Below the pieces are notes generated by a model. It did not search any database. It saw only the letters and a list, made by a program, of their open reading frames with translations, and had not been told where the DNA came from. DNA of 64,000 nt, from positions 47,973,102 to 48,037,101 of the forward strand of contig JASEVX010000001.1 of NCBI GenBank assembly GCA_031761405.1, in the 5' to 3' direction. The DNA comes from Serripes groenlandicus (Eukaryota > Mollusca > Bivalvia > Cardiida > Cardiidae). Below, in pieces: positions 13,801-28,800 of this stretch (positions are counted from its first letter, which is position 1; each line of letters starts with the position of its first letter). The position numbers were made by a program, and so were the translations under genes.

Positions 13801-16800
13801 TTGCTCATGATGACCCATAATTTGTGATTGTAATTATATTTGTTTGTGTCACCAGGGTTTTGCAAAGTAATATAGAGATCACTGAGTAGTCTTGCTGCCA
13901 AGCTTTGTCTTATCGTGTTCCTCGGAACAATAAGGGAAGGATTCAATTTTTCCTATCAATCAATCATGAACTTAAAAATGAAAAAATAAAATAAAATATG
14001 CTTTTTAGTAATACTTCAAAATTAGATGAATAATTATCATTAACCCTTTCCCACATACAATAAATCTGAAGCAGACAACTTTGAAAAGATCTTTAGAAAT
14101 ATATGTAAAATCTCTATAAATGCAGATAAAATATTCAAAAAGAGTTGAAAACATTATGGCAAAATGGAAAATGTATCATCATAAACAATTTCACCTGTTT
14201 CCACAATTTTGTTTAATTTCCTCTGTCGCAGATGCATCAGCAGAGTGCAGGATTGGAAAGGGTTAATAAAATGACTTTGTATTTCAGAGAAATGAGAAAT
14301 TCGACGGAGAAAGTTTGATATATAAAGGAGAGAGAGTTTCCTGGTACAGGCCCACCTCATTAGATGAACTTCTAACTCTTAAATCACAACATCCCAATGC
14401 TAAACTGGTGGTGGGAAACACTGAAGTAGGTATGATCTGAACTTCTAACTCTTAAATCACAATATCCCAATGCTAAACTGGTGGTGGGAAACACTGAAGT
14501 AGGTATAGTCTTTGAAATCACAATATCCCAATGCTAAACTGGTGGTGGGAAACACCGAAGTAGGTATGGTCTTTGAAATCACAATATCCCAATGCTAAAC
14601 TGGTGGTGCGAAACATCGCAGTAGGTATAGTCTTTTAACTCTTAAATCACAAAATCCCAATGCTAAACTGGTGGTGGGAAACACTGAAGTAGGTATGGTC
14701 TGAACTTCTAACTCTTGAATCACAATATCCCAATGCTAAACTGGTGGTGGGAAACACTGAAGTAGGTTTGGTCTGAACTTCTTACTCTGAAATCACAATA
14801 TCTCAATGCTAAACTTGTGATGGGAAACACCAGAGTAGGGTATGGTTGTTGATTTTTAACTCTTAAATCACAATATCCCAGTGCTAAACTGGTGGTGCGA
14901 AACACTGCAGTAGGTATGGTCTTTGAAATCACAATATCCAATGCTAAACTGGTGATTGGAAACAACGGAGTAGGTATGGTTGTTGATTTTCAACTCTTGA
15001 ATCACAACATCCCAATGCTAAACTGGTGGTGGGAAACACGGAAGTAGGTATGGTCTTTGAAATCACAATATCCCAATAAAGTTGAAAACACTGTGGCAGA
15101 AGGAGAAATTAGTCGTTTTGAGCAATTTCTCCTTTTGTCACAGTGTTTTTAAATGTCGTCTGCTGCAGAGGTTTCAGAAAGCGTCTATATGTGGGAAAGG
15201 GTCAAAAGGTCAAGGCAGAGTTCAATATTTATTTTTTAAACCATTTTCCTGCTATGATATTTAAGAGTCAATTCTTTTTCAATAGTTATACATGTACTTC
15301 CATATATGGAAGTTTTTTCTTATTTTTGAAAAGAGGTTTTCAAAGGTGTCTGCTGCACATTTGTTGTTTGATATATAGTAGGAAGGCTGAGATTGCAATT
15401 TAAAGCTGTGTCTTGTTGTCTCTTCAATTTGGAATTTCATGAACATTTATTGGTGTAAAATTAACCCACATGCAACAAGCCTGTAGCAGACAACTTTGAA
15501 AACATATTGTTAAATATATGGTTATCCTGTATAAATGAAACTTAAATCGTTCTATAAAGTTGAAATACATTGTTACAAAGGGAAAAACTGCTCATTATGA
15601 GCAATGTATCCTTTTGCCACAATGTTTTCAAAAGATGTATATTGCTGAGGCGTCCAAAATCATCTGTATGTCCATGGAATGTTATCAGATGCTCAAATGT
15701 TATGAAATGACGTGGCATTTATAATGTCATGATACTTATTCGCGTCATGAAAGAGTCAAATAAACGTCTAAATAAATTTTCATTAATCTTAATATATATA
15801 ATAAATAATGTATTTGCCATCAATCATTTGATACAAGAAGTCTTATCCCTCATGATTTTACCAGCAAATAACAAACTCATGCAGATGAAATCGTTTATAA
15901 CGTGTGGATAAATATAGCTTTTTATAATCCTTTCCAACATACAACAAATCTGCAGCAGACGACTTTAGACTATAGTGACAAAAATCTGAAAATTCTCCAT
16001 AAAAGATAGCTTAATTGTTAAATAATGTTGAAAACATTGTGGCCAAAGGAGAAATTGCTCATTATGAGCAATTTCTCCTTTCGCCACAATATTTAAAAAA
16101 GACGTCTGCTGATATTTCATTAAAATGTCTTTATAGGTGGGAAAGGGATAGAAGTGGTTCAATGGTAGATTATTTCTTTGTATGCATTAATTTGTCCTGA
16201 ATTGTCGTTGCTAAAACTTTGATGTTGTCTGCTTTTCATAAACTTGAGAAGAGTGTTATAAGTTCTGGAAATTGCATGTACCATTTTGACTTAAAATTTA
16301 AAAAAAATATTGTTGGAAAAGGAGAAATTTCTATTTTTCAGCAATGGTTCTAAACATCTTCGGACATGTTAGATGTCTGAAATCATCTTTATCAGGTAGA
16401 GGATTAATCCTTTTCCCTCATGCAAACGCTTTCTGACGCTTATGCAGCAGACAACTTTTGAAAACTTTATTCAATTATTGTTGTTCATTAATAGAAAGTT
16501 CCCATATTTGAGACAAAATGTTTTCAAATTAGTCAATCAGGTAAAATTGTTTTGTATTGCAGGTGTGGAAGTGAAGTTCAAGAACATGATGTATCCAGTG
16601 ATAATATGTCCCACCCACGTCCCAGAGATGAACGATATTACCCATACTGACCAGGGCATTCGATTTGGGTCATCAGTCACCCTGACCAATATTGACCATA
16701 CGCTGAAAGATGCATTACAAAATCATCCAGGTGACTAAATAAAAAAACATTTCCCACATATAGATGCTTTCTGACGGCTCTGCAGCGGACGTCTTTTTGA

Positions 16801-19800
16801 AAACTTTGTGACAAAAGAAGAAATTGCTCAAAGTGAGCAATTTCTCCTTTTGCTACAATATTTTCAACTCTATTCAATATTTAAACTTTCATTTATAGAG
16901 ATTTTCCATATTTTTCGCTAGATAATTTCAAAGTCATCTGCTTCAGATTTGTTGTAAGTTGGAAAACGTTAACCGTTTAACAGATGTTGACACTTTTTGA
17001 TACATCTTCAGCAGTTGACCTTCGAAAACATTTTGACAAAAGCAAAAACTGCTCGTCATGAGAGTCCATCAAAAATATCCTAGGTAAAGTGGCCTTCGAT
17101 CTGCAAATGCATAATGAAACATTTCTCCTTTTTACACAATATATTTAGTCTTCCAACCAATGGACTGACAGTAGCTTGGACAGTTGTTTAGAAAGACTGT
17201 TGTGTGGAGTATTGCTAAGAGAAAGCCAGGAAATACTGGCTTTTGTGATACGTGATTCCAAAAATGTTGTAAACGGCGTTAAACCCAAATCATTCAATGG
17301 AGAACCTTTTGAAAACTTCTCTTAAGACTTGGCAAACAGTATTGCTTCAAACCTTTCCTAGACGCTTTCTGACAACTCAAAACAAGCAATTTCTCCTTTT
17401 ATCACAATGTTTCAACTTTTTTCAGTAATTATAGCTACAATAATAGAGATTTACCATATTTTTAGTAGACATTTTCAAAGTCGTCTGCTGCAGATTTGCT
17501 GTATGTGGGAGAGGGTTACTTTTGATCTGCATCAACAATTTGGTTACAAATATCCTTAGGTTGATTTTCTTAATTAAGCGTACTCATTTTATTGGTTTTA
17601 CTCTCTGAATTAAGTACTTTTAACCCTTTCCCACATACATATGCTTTCTGCCCCTTGAGCTCTGCAGCAGACGAATTTTGAAAACATTGAGGCAAAAGGA
17701 GAAATTACTTATGATGAACAATTTCTCCATTTGCCAAACTGTTTTCAACTTTAAATCAATAATCATGCTTTCATTGACAGAGAATTTCCATCTTTACGTT
17801 TAGATGTTTTCGAAGTCATCTGCTGCAGATTTGTTTTATTTGGATTTTTTTTTAATATTTTTGCTAAATTGCCGATTCATCAGCTAGTAACTTATGGATT
17901 ATTTTCAGAACATGAGACGAGAGTGTTTACTGCTGTGATAGAAATGTTACGATGGTTTGCCGGTTATCAAATCAGAAATGTAGCTGTAAGTACCAGAAAT
18001 TAGTTAAATTTTACTGGATATGACATTTTCAAGGTGGTCTGTTGAGAAAGTATATGGGGGAAAATGAAATGTATTATTATAAAATAAATGTGTTAACCCT
18101 TTCCCTCATCCGACAATTCTGCAGCAGACGACTTTGAACATATTTTGTCAAAAAATAGAAAATCTAAATAATTGAATGGATATGCTATGACTAAAAGTGG
18201 AAAACATTGTGGTAAAAGGAGAAATAGCTCGTTTTGATCAATTTCTTCTTTTGTCACTATGTTTTCAAAAAGTCGTCTGCTGCAGAGGCGTCAGAAAGCA
18301 TCAGGGTTAAAAGAAGAAATTGTTCCTTTTTGAGCTATTTCAACATTGTTTTCAAATGTTTTCTACATCAAAGCCCTTAAAATGTTCTCTGGTTAAACTT
18401 ATTTCCAGATACACATATTTTGGACACCTCTGCAGATGACTACAATAAAATGGTGTGGGAAAAGGAGAATTGCTCATTATCAGAAATGTTGAAGCTTGAT
18501 ATAATGTCTCTCTTCTCTCTTATAATGGTGTTTTCTATATTTTCAAAATCTTATTAGTCGCCGGGCAGAAGCCCGCGACTTCTATTTTTAATAGGTTTTC
18601 GGAAATGACATGGGAGGGGGGATTATTATTAGAAAGAAACACATTTAGATGTCTTGAACATATTACAATTGTGTTTGTTTAAAAACACTAAGTAATGACA
18701 CATCTAAAATGAAATAAATATTCTGATGTTTTAGGTATTTTCAGTTTCTTTATTTTGACTCGCATTTATGTTTTTTTGTTTTATTTACGAAGACAAAACA
18801 GTCCCTATTAGCTAGACTGGTATACTTTATTTTACACTATATACTACATGTAATCAAAAGGCGATAACTACAAACCTTTACGTCACACAGTCTAATTTAT
18901 TTGTTTACATACTCGCGAATACCAACTGCGTAGATCAATCTCCTTTGCAGAGAGCCGCTCTTTACACTCACTTACAAATAGTAAATCATAGGTGATTTAA
19001 AATGTTTATTTGGTTCGAAACAAATGAAGAAAAGAACAAACCGAGATAAAACTGGTTTTAATAGAAAAATTACTTTGAACGAACACTCTCTGCCTATAAA
19101 GAGAGTTTCAAGAATGACACCTCTGCGAATAAGAAAGAATCGGGTCTTTCGTACAAAATTATTTCGTCCTTTTAAATGTGTCATTTAATTCCCTAAAGGC
19201 ATATTGCTTCCGATCTGCATATTGTTATGCATCATTGACACAAGGGCGCTCATCATAATATAATTTTAAAACATGAGTAGTTTGTTATTTTCATTATAAA
19301 AAAGGAAGGAAAGAATTAAAATAAATTAACATGTTGTAGGGCTCAGTTTATGTTCGAAATTAAGTTTAAATTATATAACAATTTCAATGAGATTTAACTG
19401 TTTAGTTGATATTATATTTCGAAGGTGGTCTAATTTATAAATTTTGCACTACATTTCAACATTTGTTAAAGTATGATATAATTAGGATGCCAAGATTATA
19501 TCATTTTGAGAAAATGAGAACACTCATGTCTTCAGCGATTAATTTAACCCTTATCTCATTGTTTTTAAAGTAGATTGCTGCAAAGATGTCCACTGTTGAC
19601 TTTAATAGAGGAAAGGTAAAATGACGTGCTATTGCATGCAAATCCTAAATTGTCTGTTTTGTGGTTTTATTGAAAAATAATAAAATTCAAATATTCTGAC
19701 AAACATCTTGAAAAGTGTATGTGGAATTCATAAATCTTATAATTATTCCTTAATGAAAGCACTGTATACATACTAAGACTAATGATTAGCAAGATTACTC

Positions 19801-22800
19801 ATTTTCATTACTGTTTATGATCAATAATTAGTTGGTTGTGTGTATGGTCAACCTACTTTGGAATGGAGATTGATCATAAAGAATGAAAGGCTTCAATTAT
19901 CATTCACTTCGTTGACAAAACAATGCAAGTTATGATACATTTTCACTTGACCCCACCCCTGATGTTCCAATATGCCCCTCAGTTGATAACTGTTTATTCA
20001 ACTACTATAATGTTAGTGTTATGCATAACTGCACTATGGATATCCGGCGACATTGATGCGTTGCATCAACTTTCTCTTGTATTTATTTGATAAAATATTT
20101 CAAAACAAGTATACAGTCTCACTTGTGTTAGCGGTCACCTCTATTAAGCAGCAAACTTGTATAGAGCAGCCACTTAAATATTAACCAAAACAACATTGTA
20201 TTCTTTATTTAACTTGTATTCAGCAGCCACCTGTGTTCAGCAGCAACATTTGACTCTCGATTGGGTGCCAATGGGTGGCTGCGTAAGACGTGTTTTACTG
20301 TATATTTTATCTCTATCTTAACAGGCAGTTGGAGGGAACATAGTTACTGCAAGTCCCATTTCGGATTTGAACCCATTGTTTCTTGCCTGTGGTGCCATAT
20401 TAGAGGTGGATTCTAGAGGTAGGTTCAAACCTTTCCGACCTACAACAAATTTGCAGCAGGCAACTTTAAAAACATGCATATAACTATTTCAATAAAAAGA
20501 ATTGTGGCAAACAGAGAAATTGCCCATCATGAGTAATTTCTCCTTTTGCCACAGTGTTTTCACTAGTCATCCTCTACAGATGTGTCAAATTGCCGTTGCA
20601 TGTGAGAAAGAGCTAAATATCTCTCTTATCTTACCCTTTCCCTCATACAACAAATCTGCAGCAGACGACTTTGGACATATTTTATCAAAAAAAGGAAATC
20701 TCTATAATTGAATGCATAACCTATGACTAAAAGTGGTAAACATTGTGGCAAAAGGAGAAATTGCTCGTTTTGAGCAATTTCTTCTTTTGTCACTATGTTT
20801 TCAAAAAGCTGTCTGCTGCAGAGTTGTCAGAAAGCGTCTATATGAGGGAAAGGGGTAAGCAATTTCTCCTGATTCCCGAAAGTTCTCATAGAGTTTGTAT
20901 CATGAAAAGGGTTAGATAACACAAATAAGGTATTACCAGTACAGAAGTACCAGTATTTCATCAGATTCTGGGCATAAAAAGCATGAGTGTTAACCCTTTC
21001 CCACATACAACAAAACTGCAGCAGACGACTTTGAAAAGATACCCTAAACAAATTGGAACCTCCCTTTAAATTAAAGTACAATAATTTAATAGAGATGAAA
21101 ACATAGTGACAAAAGGAGAAATAGCTCGTTTTGAGCAATTTCTTCTTTTGTTGCCATGTTTTCAAGGAGTCGTCTGCTGCAGAGGCGTCAGAAAGCTTCT
21201 ATAAGTGTGAAAGGGTTAACAATAAGCATCAATAATATTCATTTTTGAAAAAAAAACTGAAAACAATATGTGAGTATTCATAATCATATAGTTCCAAAAA
21301 GGTAAAAAACAACCATTAAATGACCTACAAATTGATTAATGCTTACAATTCTTATGAACTTATCTGTTTTCTAAATCTACATAAAAATAACGGATTAAAG
21401 CCAATATACAATTATAGACTTAACCCTTTCCCTCATAGAGACACTTTCTGACGCTTCTGCAGCAGACGGCTTTTTGAAAACATAGTAACAAAAGAAGAAA
21501 TTGCTCAAAACGAGCAATTTCTCATTTTGCCATAATGTTTTCCACTTTTAGTCATAGGTTATCCATTCAATTATAGAGATTTTTTATTTTTGGATGAAAT
21601 ATGTTTAAAGTCGTCTGCTGCAGAATTGTCGTATGAGGCAAAGGGTTAACCCTGTTGCATAAACAGATGCTTTCTGAAGCCTCTGCAAATTTTTAAAGTA
21701 TTGTGACAAAAGGAGAAAATTCTCAAACAGCAATTTCTCCACAATGTTTTCAACTTTATTCAATAATTTTTCTTTCAATCTTTAAGCTCCACTGGCTGAA
21801 AGCCAGTCGATCTTATGTCATGTCGAATTGTCCATTGTGCGTCGTCTGTAAACTTTTTGCTTCAAACAAATTCTCCTCCCTAACCACTTGGCCAATTAGG
21901 ATGAAACTTCATAGGAAGCATCCTCTCAATGTCCTCTCCTAAATTCCTACAAAATGTTTGGATCCATGCAAAATTCTTGTTTCAATGGCAACCGAAAGAA
22001 AAAAATAGTGAAAACTTAAAAAACCTTCTCCTCCAAAAGTGTCTGGCCGATTTTCAAATAATTTTGTAGAAATGTTCCTTTGGTGACCCTCTATCAGATT
22101 CCTCAAAGCTATGTTGATTGGTCGAAAAACATGGCTGCCAGGGGGCGGGGCTTTTTTGCCTTATATGGCTCTAGTGAAAACTTGAAAAATCTTTTCCTCC
22201 GAAAATATTTGGCCAATTTTCAAATAATTTTGTAGAAATGTTCCTTGGGAGACCCTCTATCAGATTCCTTCAAGCCATGTTGATTGGTCGAAAACTATAA
22301 CCGCCAGGGGGCAGGGCTATTTTGCTTTAAATGGCTATAGTGAAAACTTAAAATATTCTACTCCGAAAGTGTAGGGCTGATTTTCAAATAATCTTTTAGA
22401 AAAGTTCCTAGGGTTTTTGCCTAATGGCAGTGGAGCGATACTGGCCCTCTTGGGCCTCTTGTTTCAACAATGTTTCATAAATTGTAATTCCAATTATGTA
22501 GATCTTATTCAAGTGATGTCATTTGTCTTCCACCGATGGGAAAACAGTCTATGTGGAAAAGCAGCCAGTTGCTTGGGAAGTTTTTTGTGTGGATAACTGG
22601 TGTGGGGAAGCCAGGAAACACATGAGTAGGTGAACTGGCCGCTGTGATATAAAAAAACTGTTAATAACGGGTTAAAACCTCAATCAATCAATCTAGATGT
22701 TACACTTTTAACCTAATATGTTTTCAAAACAAAGAACCGTTAAAATTTCATTTCAAATAAATGGTTTAGCTATCGGTATAATTTTGCAGGAGAGGGGAGG

Positions 22801-25800
22801 AGACAAATCAAAATGGATGACAAGTTTTTCCTTGGGTATAGAAAAACAGCCATCAAATCTGAAGAAGTTTTACTCAATATTCTTCTTCCTTTCACATCCA
22901 TGGTATGTATTTGGTGTATCTAGAAGAAAATGTTCTTGATTTTGTATTTCATGTGCTTCAAGCAATAGACTTGTAAATTTCTAAGTGGTTATTTAAACCT
23001 TTCCCACCTATAGACGCATTTGGACTCATCTGCAGTAGATGACTTTTGAAAAAATTGTGGCAAAAAAAGAAATTGCCTCAATGTTTTTGCCTTTTTTCTG
23101 TAATTGTACCTACATTAATAGAGATTTCCCATATATTTGCCAATATTTTTTTATATGTGGGAAAGGGATAATGGATGTCATCACTATGTCATTTCATCTT
23201 GGCAACTGATATCATGCAGTCGAAGATATTCCCTACTAAGAAAAACAACTTTTTTTTTCCTAGGCAGTGAATACAAATTTGTATATCTATCAATCTTAGT
23301 AATGCATTTTTAGCTAGACTATTCGAAGAATATGAGAGCTTTACTACTCGCCCCGGCATCGGCGTCCGGTTAAAGTTTTAGGGCAAGTTGGCATTTTCAT
23401 TCATAGGTAATTGTGCTAGGGCTTTCATATTTGGAATATAGTTACATCTTATACCTTTTTTCACATTGAATGCTAAAGGTGCTGAGTGTGACTTTCTTTT
23501 TGGAGTAAACAACATGATTTTGGGTAGTTAAAGTTTTAGGGCAAGTTGGCATTCTTTTTGGTGTAAAAAACATGATTTTCAGTGGTTAAAGTTTTAGGGC
23601 AAGTTGGAATTTTTATGCCCCTGGAATCACCGATTCGGTGGGCATCTAGTTTTTGGCCTGTCTGTCTGTCTGTCGAAAAAAACTTTAACCTTGACCACTA
23701 CTTTTGAACCATAACAGGTTCGGCTACCATATTTCACATGTGTATTCCTTGTGACATGACCTTTCTGTCAGTACCAAAACTTTTGACCTTACGACCTTGA
23801 CCTTTGACCTAGATGTTGCCATTCTGGGGCATCAGTGTTTCACAAACACATCTTGTTTTGTTTTTGTTTTTTTCTCAATAAGTACATGTGCTAGGGCTTT
23901 CATATTTGGAATATAATTACATCTAATACCTTTCTTCATATTGTACGCTGAAGATTTTTAGTGTGACTTTCTTTTTTTGGGGGGTAAAAGACATGATTTT
24001 GGGTAGTTAAAGTTTTAGGGCAAGTTGGCATAATCATTTAATTTTTTAATTTTTCTCAATAAGTATTTGTGCTAGGGCTTTAATATTTAGAAGATAGTTA
24101 CATCTTATACCTTTCTTCACATTGAATGCTGAAGATGCTGAGTGTGACCTTTTTTTGGGAGGTAAAAAACATGATTTTGGGTCGTTAAAGTTTTAGGGCA
24201 AGTAGGATTTTTTTTAATTTTTAGCTGACCAGAGCACAAAGTGCTCAAGGTGAGTTTTTGTGATCGCCTTTTGTCCTTCGTTGGTCGTCTGTCGTCCGTC
24301 ATCAACATTTGCTTGTTTACACTCTAGAGGCAACATTTTACATTCATGAAAGTTTATCAGAACATATATCTGAATCAAATCTTGGCCAAATTCGAAATTG
24401 GGTCATGTCGGATCAAAAACTAGGTCACTAGGCCAAATTGAAGGAAAATCTTGTTAACACTATGGAAGCCACATTTTAAACATGAGCATGTTGAAACTTT
24501 GTCAGAAAGTTTTTCTTGATGATATCTAGGCCAAGTTTGAATATGGGTCATGTCCGGTCAAAATCTAGGTCACTAGGCCAAATTTAAGAAAAATCTTGTT
24601 AACACTCTGGAAGCCACATTTTTGGCTTGAGCATGTTGAAACTATGTTGGAAAATTTGTCTTAGTGATATCTAGGCCAAGTTTGAAACTGGGTCATGTCG
24701 GGTCAAAAACTAGGTCACTAGGCCAAATTGAAGGAAAATCTTGTTAACACTCTTGAAGCCGCATTTTACACTTGAGCATGTTGAAACTTAATCAGAAAGT
24801 TTGTCCTGATGATATCTAGGCCAAGTTCAAATATGGGTCATGTCCTGTCAAAAACTAGGTCACTAGGCCAAATTTAAAGGAAATCTTGTTAACACTGTGG
24901 AAGTCGCATTTTTAAGTTGAAACTTTGTCAGAATGTTTGTCTTGATGATATCTAGGCCAAGTTCAAATATAGGTCATATCGGGTCAAAAGCTAGGTCACT
25001 AGGCCAAATTTAAGGAAAATCTTGTTAACACTCTTGAAACTGCATTTTGAACTTGAGCATGTTGAAACCTTACCAGAAAGTTTTTTCTGATGATATCTAG
25101 GCCAAGTTCAAATATGGGTCATGTGAGGTCAAAAACTAGGTCACTAGGACAAGTTTAAGGAAAATCTTGTTAACACTCTTGAAACCGCATTTTGAACTTG
25201 AGCATGTTGAAACTTTATCAGAAAGTTTTCCTGATGATATCTAGGCCAAGTTCGAATATGGGTCATGTCAGGTCAAAAACTAGGTCACTAGGACAAATTT
25301 AAGGAAAATCTTGTTAACACTCTTGAAGCCGCATTTTAACTTGAGCATGTTGAAACTTTATCAGACAGTTTGTCCTGATGATTTCTAGGCCAAGTTCGAA
25401 TATAGGTCATGTCCTGTCAAAAACAAGGTCCCTAGGCCAAATTTAAGGAAAATCTTGTGAACACTCTGGAAGACCATTTTAGGTCAGGTCAACAACTAGG
25501 TCACTAGGCCAAATTGTAGAACAATCTAGTTAACACTACTAGATCGCATTTTTGACTTTTTGTGAGAAAGTTTGTCTTGATGATATTGCCATTGGCGCTG
25601 AAAGAGTTAAGTCTTAAATAGCCCATTCTCAGGTGAGCGATTCCAGGGCCTCATGGCCCTTTTGTTTCTCAATAACTACTTGTGCTAGGGCGTTCATATT
25701 TGGAATATAATTACATCTAATACATTTCTTCATATTGTATGCTGAAGATGCCGAGTGTGACCTTCTTTTTGTGGTAAAAGACATGATTTTGGGTGGTTAA

Positions 25801-28800
25801 AGTTTTAGGGCAAGTTGGCATTTTCATTTAATTTTTTAATTTTTCTCAATAAGTGCTTGTGTTAGGGCTTTGATACTTGGAATATAATTACATATAATAC
25901 CTTTCTTCACAATGTATGTTGAAGATGCTGAGTGTGACTTTTTGGGGGTAGAAAACATGATTTTTGTTTGATTTTGAGAATTTTAGATAAATTCATAAAA
26001 TATTTGGTTACATTCCTTTCTAATTGTGATCATTCATTTATCAAATATAATTCTTCAACATATCAAACAGGTTTTGCATGGTGTAAAACATTTGGAAAAC
26101 CTTTTTTTAAGGTTTTGCTATTTTTGGACTCGGTTAGTTTTTTAACATTTGCGTTTAGCTCAACGTTAAAGTTTCATCATTCAAATCACTTCATACTTCA
26201 CACATTTGTTAAGGATCATCGTACAATTAGGTTAGATAACTCCATTATATCCTAAATATGGAGTAATGGCCCTTGATTGACTTAGGAGATTTGATTTTTA
26301 AATTATATATATTTAAATGTATGTATCTATTCAGTTGCTTTTACATATAAAGTATATAATATGATTTAATAGTACTTAAATGCAATATAATGAAATAGTG
26401 CTTTATGTGAATAAGCGGCATATAGTCGAGCGCGCTGTCCTCCGACAGCTCTTGTTATACAAGTAGTTTAACCCGTTTTGAGCGATTTCTTCTATTGTCG
26501 CCATGTTTTCAAAAAGCCATCTGCTTCAGAGGCATCAGAAAGCATCTATATGAGGGAGAGGGTTAATCTCACTGATATTTCTAATTTGTTTCATTAAATT
26601 AGCATAAAATATCACCCTGTCCTACCTCAAATTGCATTCTTCAGTAGAAGACTTGTAACAATTGTGGCAAATTTCTCCTTTTGCCACAATTGTTTTCAAC
26701 ACTTCAATAATTTAACTCTTTTCCACATATAGACGCTTTCTGACAACTCTGCAGCAGACGACTTTCGAAAACATTCAGACAAGGTTTTTGAGTATATACC
26801 ATCATTTATACAGCTTTCCCATATTCTTTGTCCACTACTTTCAAAAGTCGTCTGCTGCAGATTTGTTATATGTGGGAACGGGTTAAGTCAGGTGATTTTT
26901 AGCTCGCCTATTCGAAGAAATAGGGGAGCTTATGTTATCACCCCGGCGTCCGCGTTGGTGTTGGCGTTGGCGTTGGTGTTGGCGTTGGCGTCCGCGTTGC
27001 CAGCTTGGTCAAACCTTTGCGTGCAAGGCCTTTTCTCAGACACTGTGTATGCTGTTGCTTTGAAACTTCACACACTTATTCAGGATCATTAGGGGACCTT
27101 GTATGTCAAGTCCCATAACTCTGGAATGGAATTTGACTGAATTGTGCCCCTTTTTCGACTTAGAATTTTGGTCAAACCTTTGCGTGCACTGACACTTTTT
27201 AAAACGTTTGGGGATAACCAGCAAAACTAGAATATAATACCAAGCCACACTGTGGTGCGGGCATTAAATATCACGGTCAACATCGTTTTCAGCTTAGGTC
27301 AATTTTGGTGTTATTACTATGCTAATAATATTCAATTTCCATGGACCTTATTTTCAAAACTCCTTACTTACATTTTTAGCTCGCCTATTTGAAGAATAGG
27401 AGCGCTTATGTAGTCAACCCGTCGTCGACGTTGAAGAACGCCTATTCGAATAATAGGGGTGCTTAAGTAGCCAAAATGCGTTGGCGTTGGTATCAGCGTT
27501 GCCAGGTTAAGATTTGCATGCAAGTATTGAAAATTTGTGATATCTTGCAATAAATAATAGTGTGTGGTTTTATCTGATACTAATACTGTAAGTCTTCGGT
27601 ATTATGTTCACTATTGGCATACATCGTATATAAACCAATTTACAGATTTAAAAGGCCTGTATGGACTTGGTTAACATTTGCATGGAAGTATTGAAAAGGT
27701 GTATTATCTTGCAATAGGTGATACTGTGTGACTTTACCTAATGCTATAACTGTTCTGAAGTAGGCCCTGATAGGCGAGCTATATTGTCCTCCGACAACTC
27801 TTGTTTTGTATTGCAGAATGAATATTTTTACGGCTACAAGCAGGCTTACAGGAGAGAGGATGACATTGCCACGGTGAACGCTGGAATTCGGGTTTTATTC
27901 GAGGACAACAGTAACATCATCAAAAACATGTCCTTAGCTTATGGCGGTATGGCACCTATAACTGCAATGGCATCTAAAACTATGAGTATGGTGGTTGGCA
28001 GGTATGTAGTTGACTTCCTTTTATTTAGACCGTTCCCTCATATAGACGCTTTATAAACGCCGCTGCAGCAGACGACTTTTTGAAAATATTGTGAAAAAAG
28101 AAGAAATTGCTCAAAACGAGCAATTTCTCCTTTTGCCACCATGTCTAACACTATTCAATAAGTAAAGTGTCATCCATAGAGATTTTAAATTTGTTTTTGC
28201 ATTCATCATGTCAAAGTCATCTGCTGTAGATTTTGTTTGTGAAAAAGAGTAAAACCTTTCCACACTTACAACAATTTTGCAGCAGACGAATTTGAAAGCA
28301 TCTAGGCAAAAATATTGAAAATCATACCAAAGGTCCCTGGTTTGAGTCCTGTGATGAGCGGTTTCTGACTTTGGGACTTTTCCACACAAACGGCGAGAGT
28401 ACTGGTTAAGTCTCCAGGAAGCAGAAATCGAGCGTGATTAATATAAGCTGAAATATTGTGCCGCAATCGATGTAAAATAAATAAGTTTAAACTAAAACAA
28501 AGTGACAAAAATAGAAATTGCTCAAAACGAGCAATTTCTCCTTTTGCCACAATGTTTTCCAGTTTTAGTCATAGATTATCCATTCAATTATAGAAATTAT
28601 CTATTCATTGACAAAATATGTTCAAAGTCGTCTGCTGCAGAATAGTCATATGAGGGAAAGGGTTAAATTAAAGTTTAACTATTAAATTGAGTTGAACACA
28701 ATTTGTGGCAAAATGTGAAAGTGCTTGTTATCAGCAATTTCTTCTTTGTCACAATGATTTCAAAAACATCTGCAGGTTAGGCAGAATGAACTGTGTACCT

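Larger units (their letters stand above)
23306..26456 (+). mobile_element. hairpin-ended element (AGCTCGACTATTC family) with two nested elements
   Basis: The left end is tttttAGCTaGACTATTCGAAG. The right end is TAGTCGAGCgc, then hairpin GCTGTC-CTCC-GACAGC and TCTTGTTA. The core repeats gtgctagggctttcatattt and ttaaagttttagggcaagtt. Two other hairpin-ended elements (23614-23859 and 24222-25667) interrupt it at T-runs followed by ctcaataa. Confidence 0.8.

Noticed and set aside
18972..19184. 70-codon minus-strand frame inside the GTCGCCGG element
   Set aside because: No similarity to a Rep, helicase or transposase, and not shared as an open frame with copy 2.
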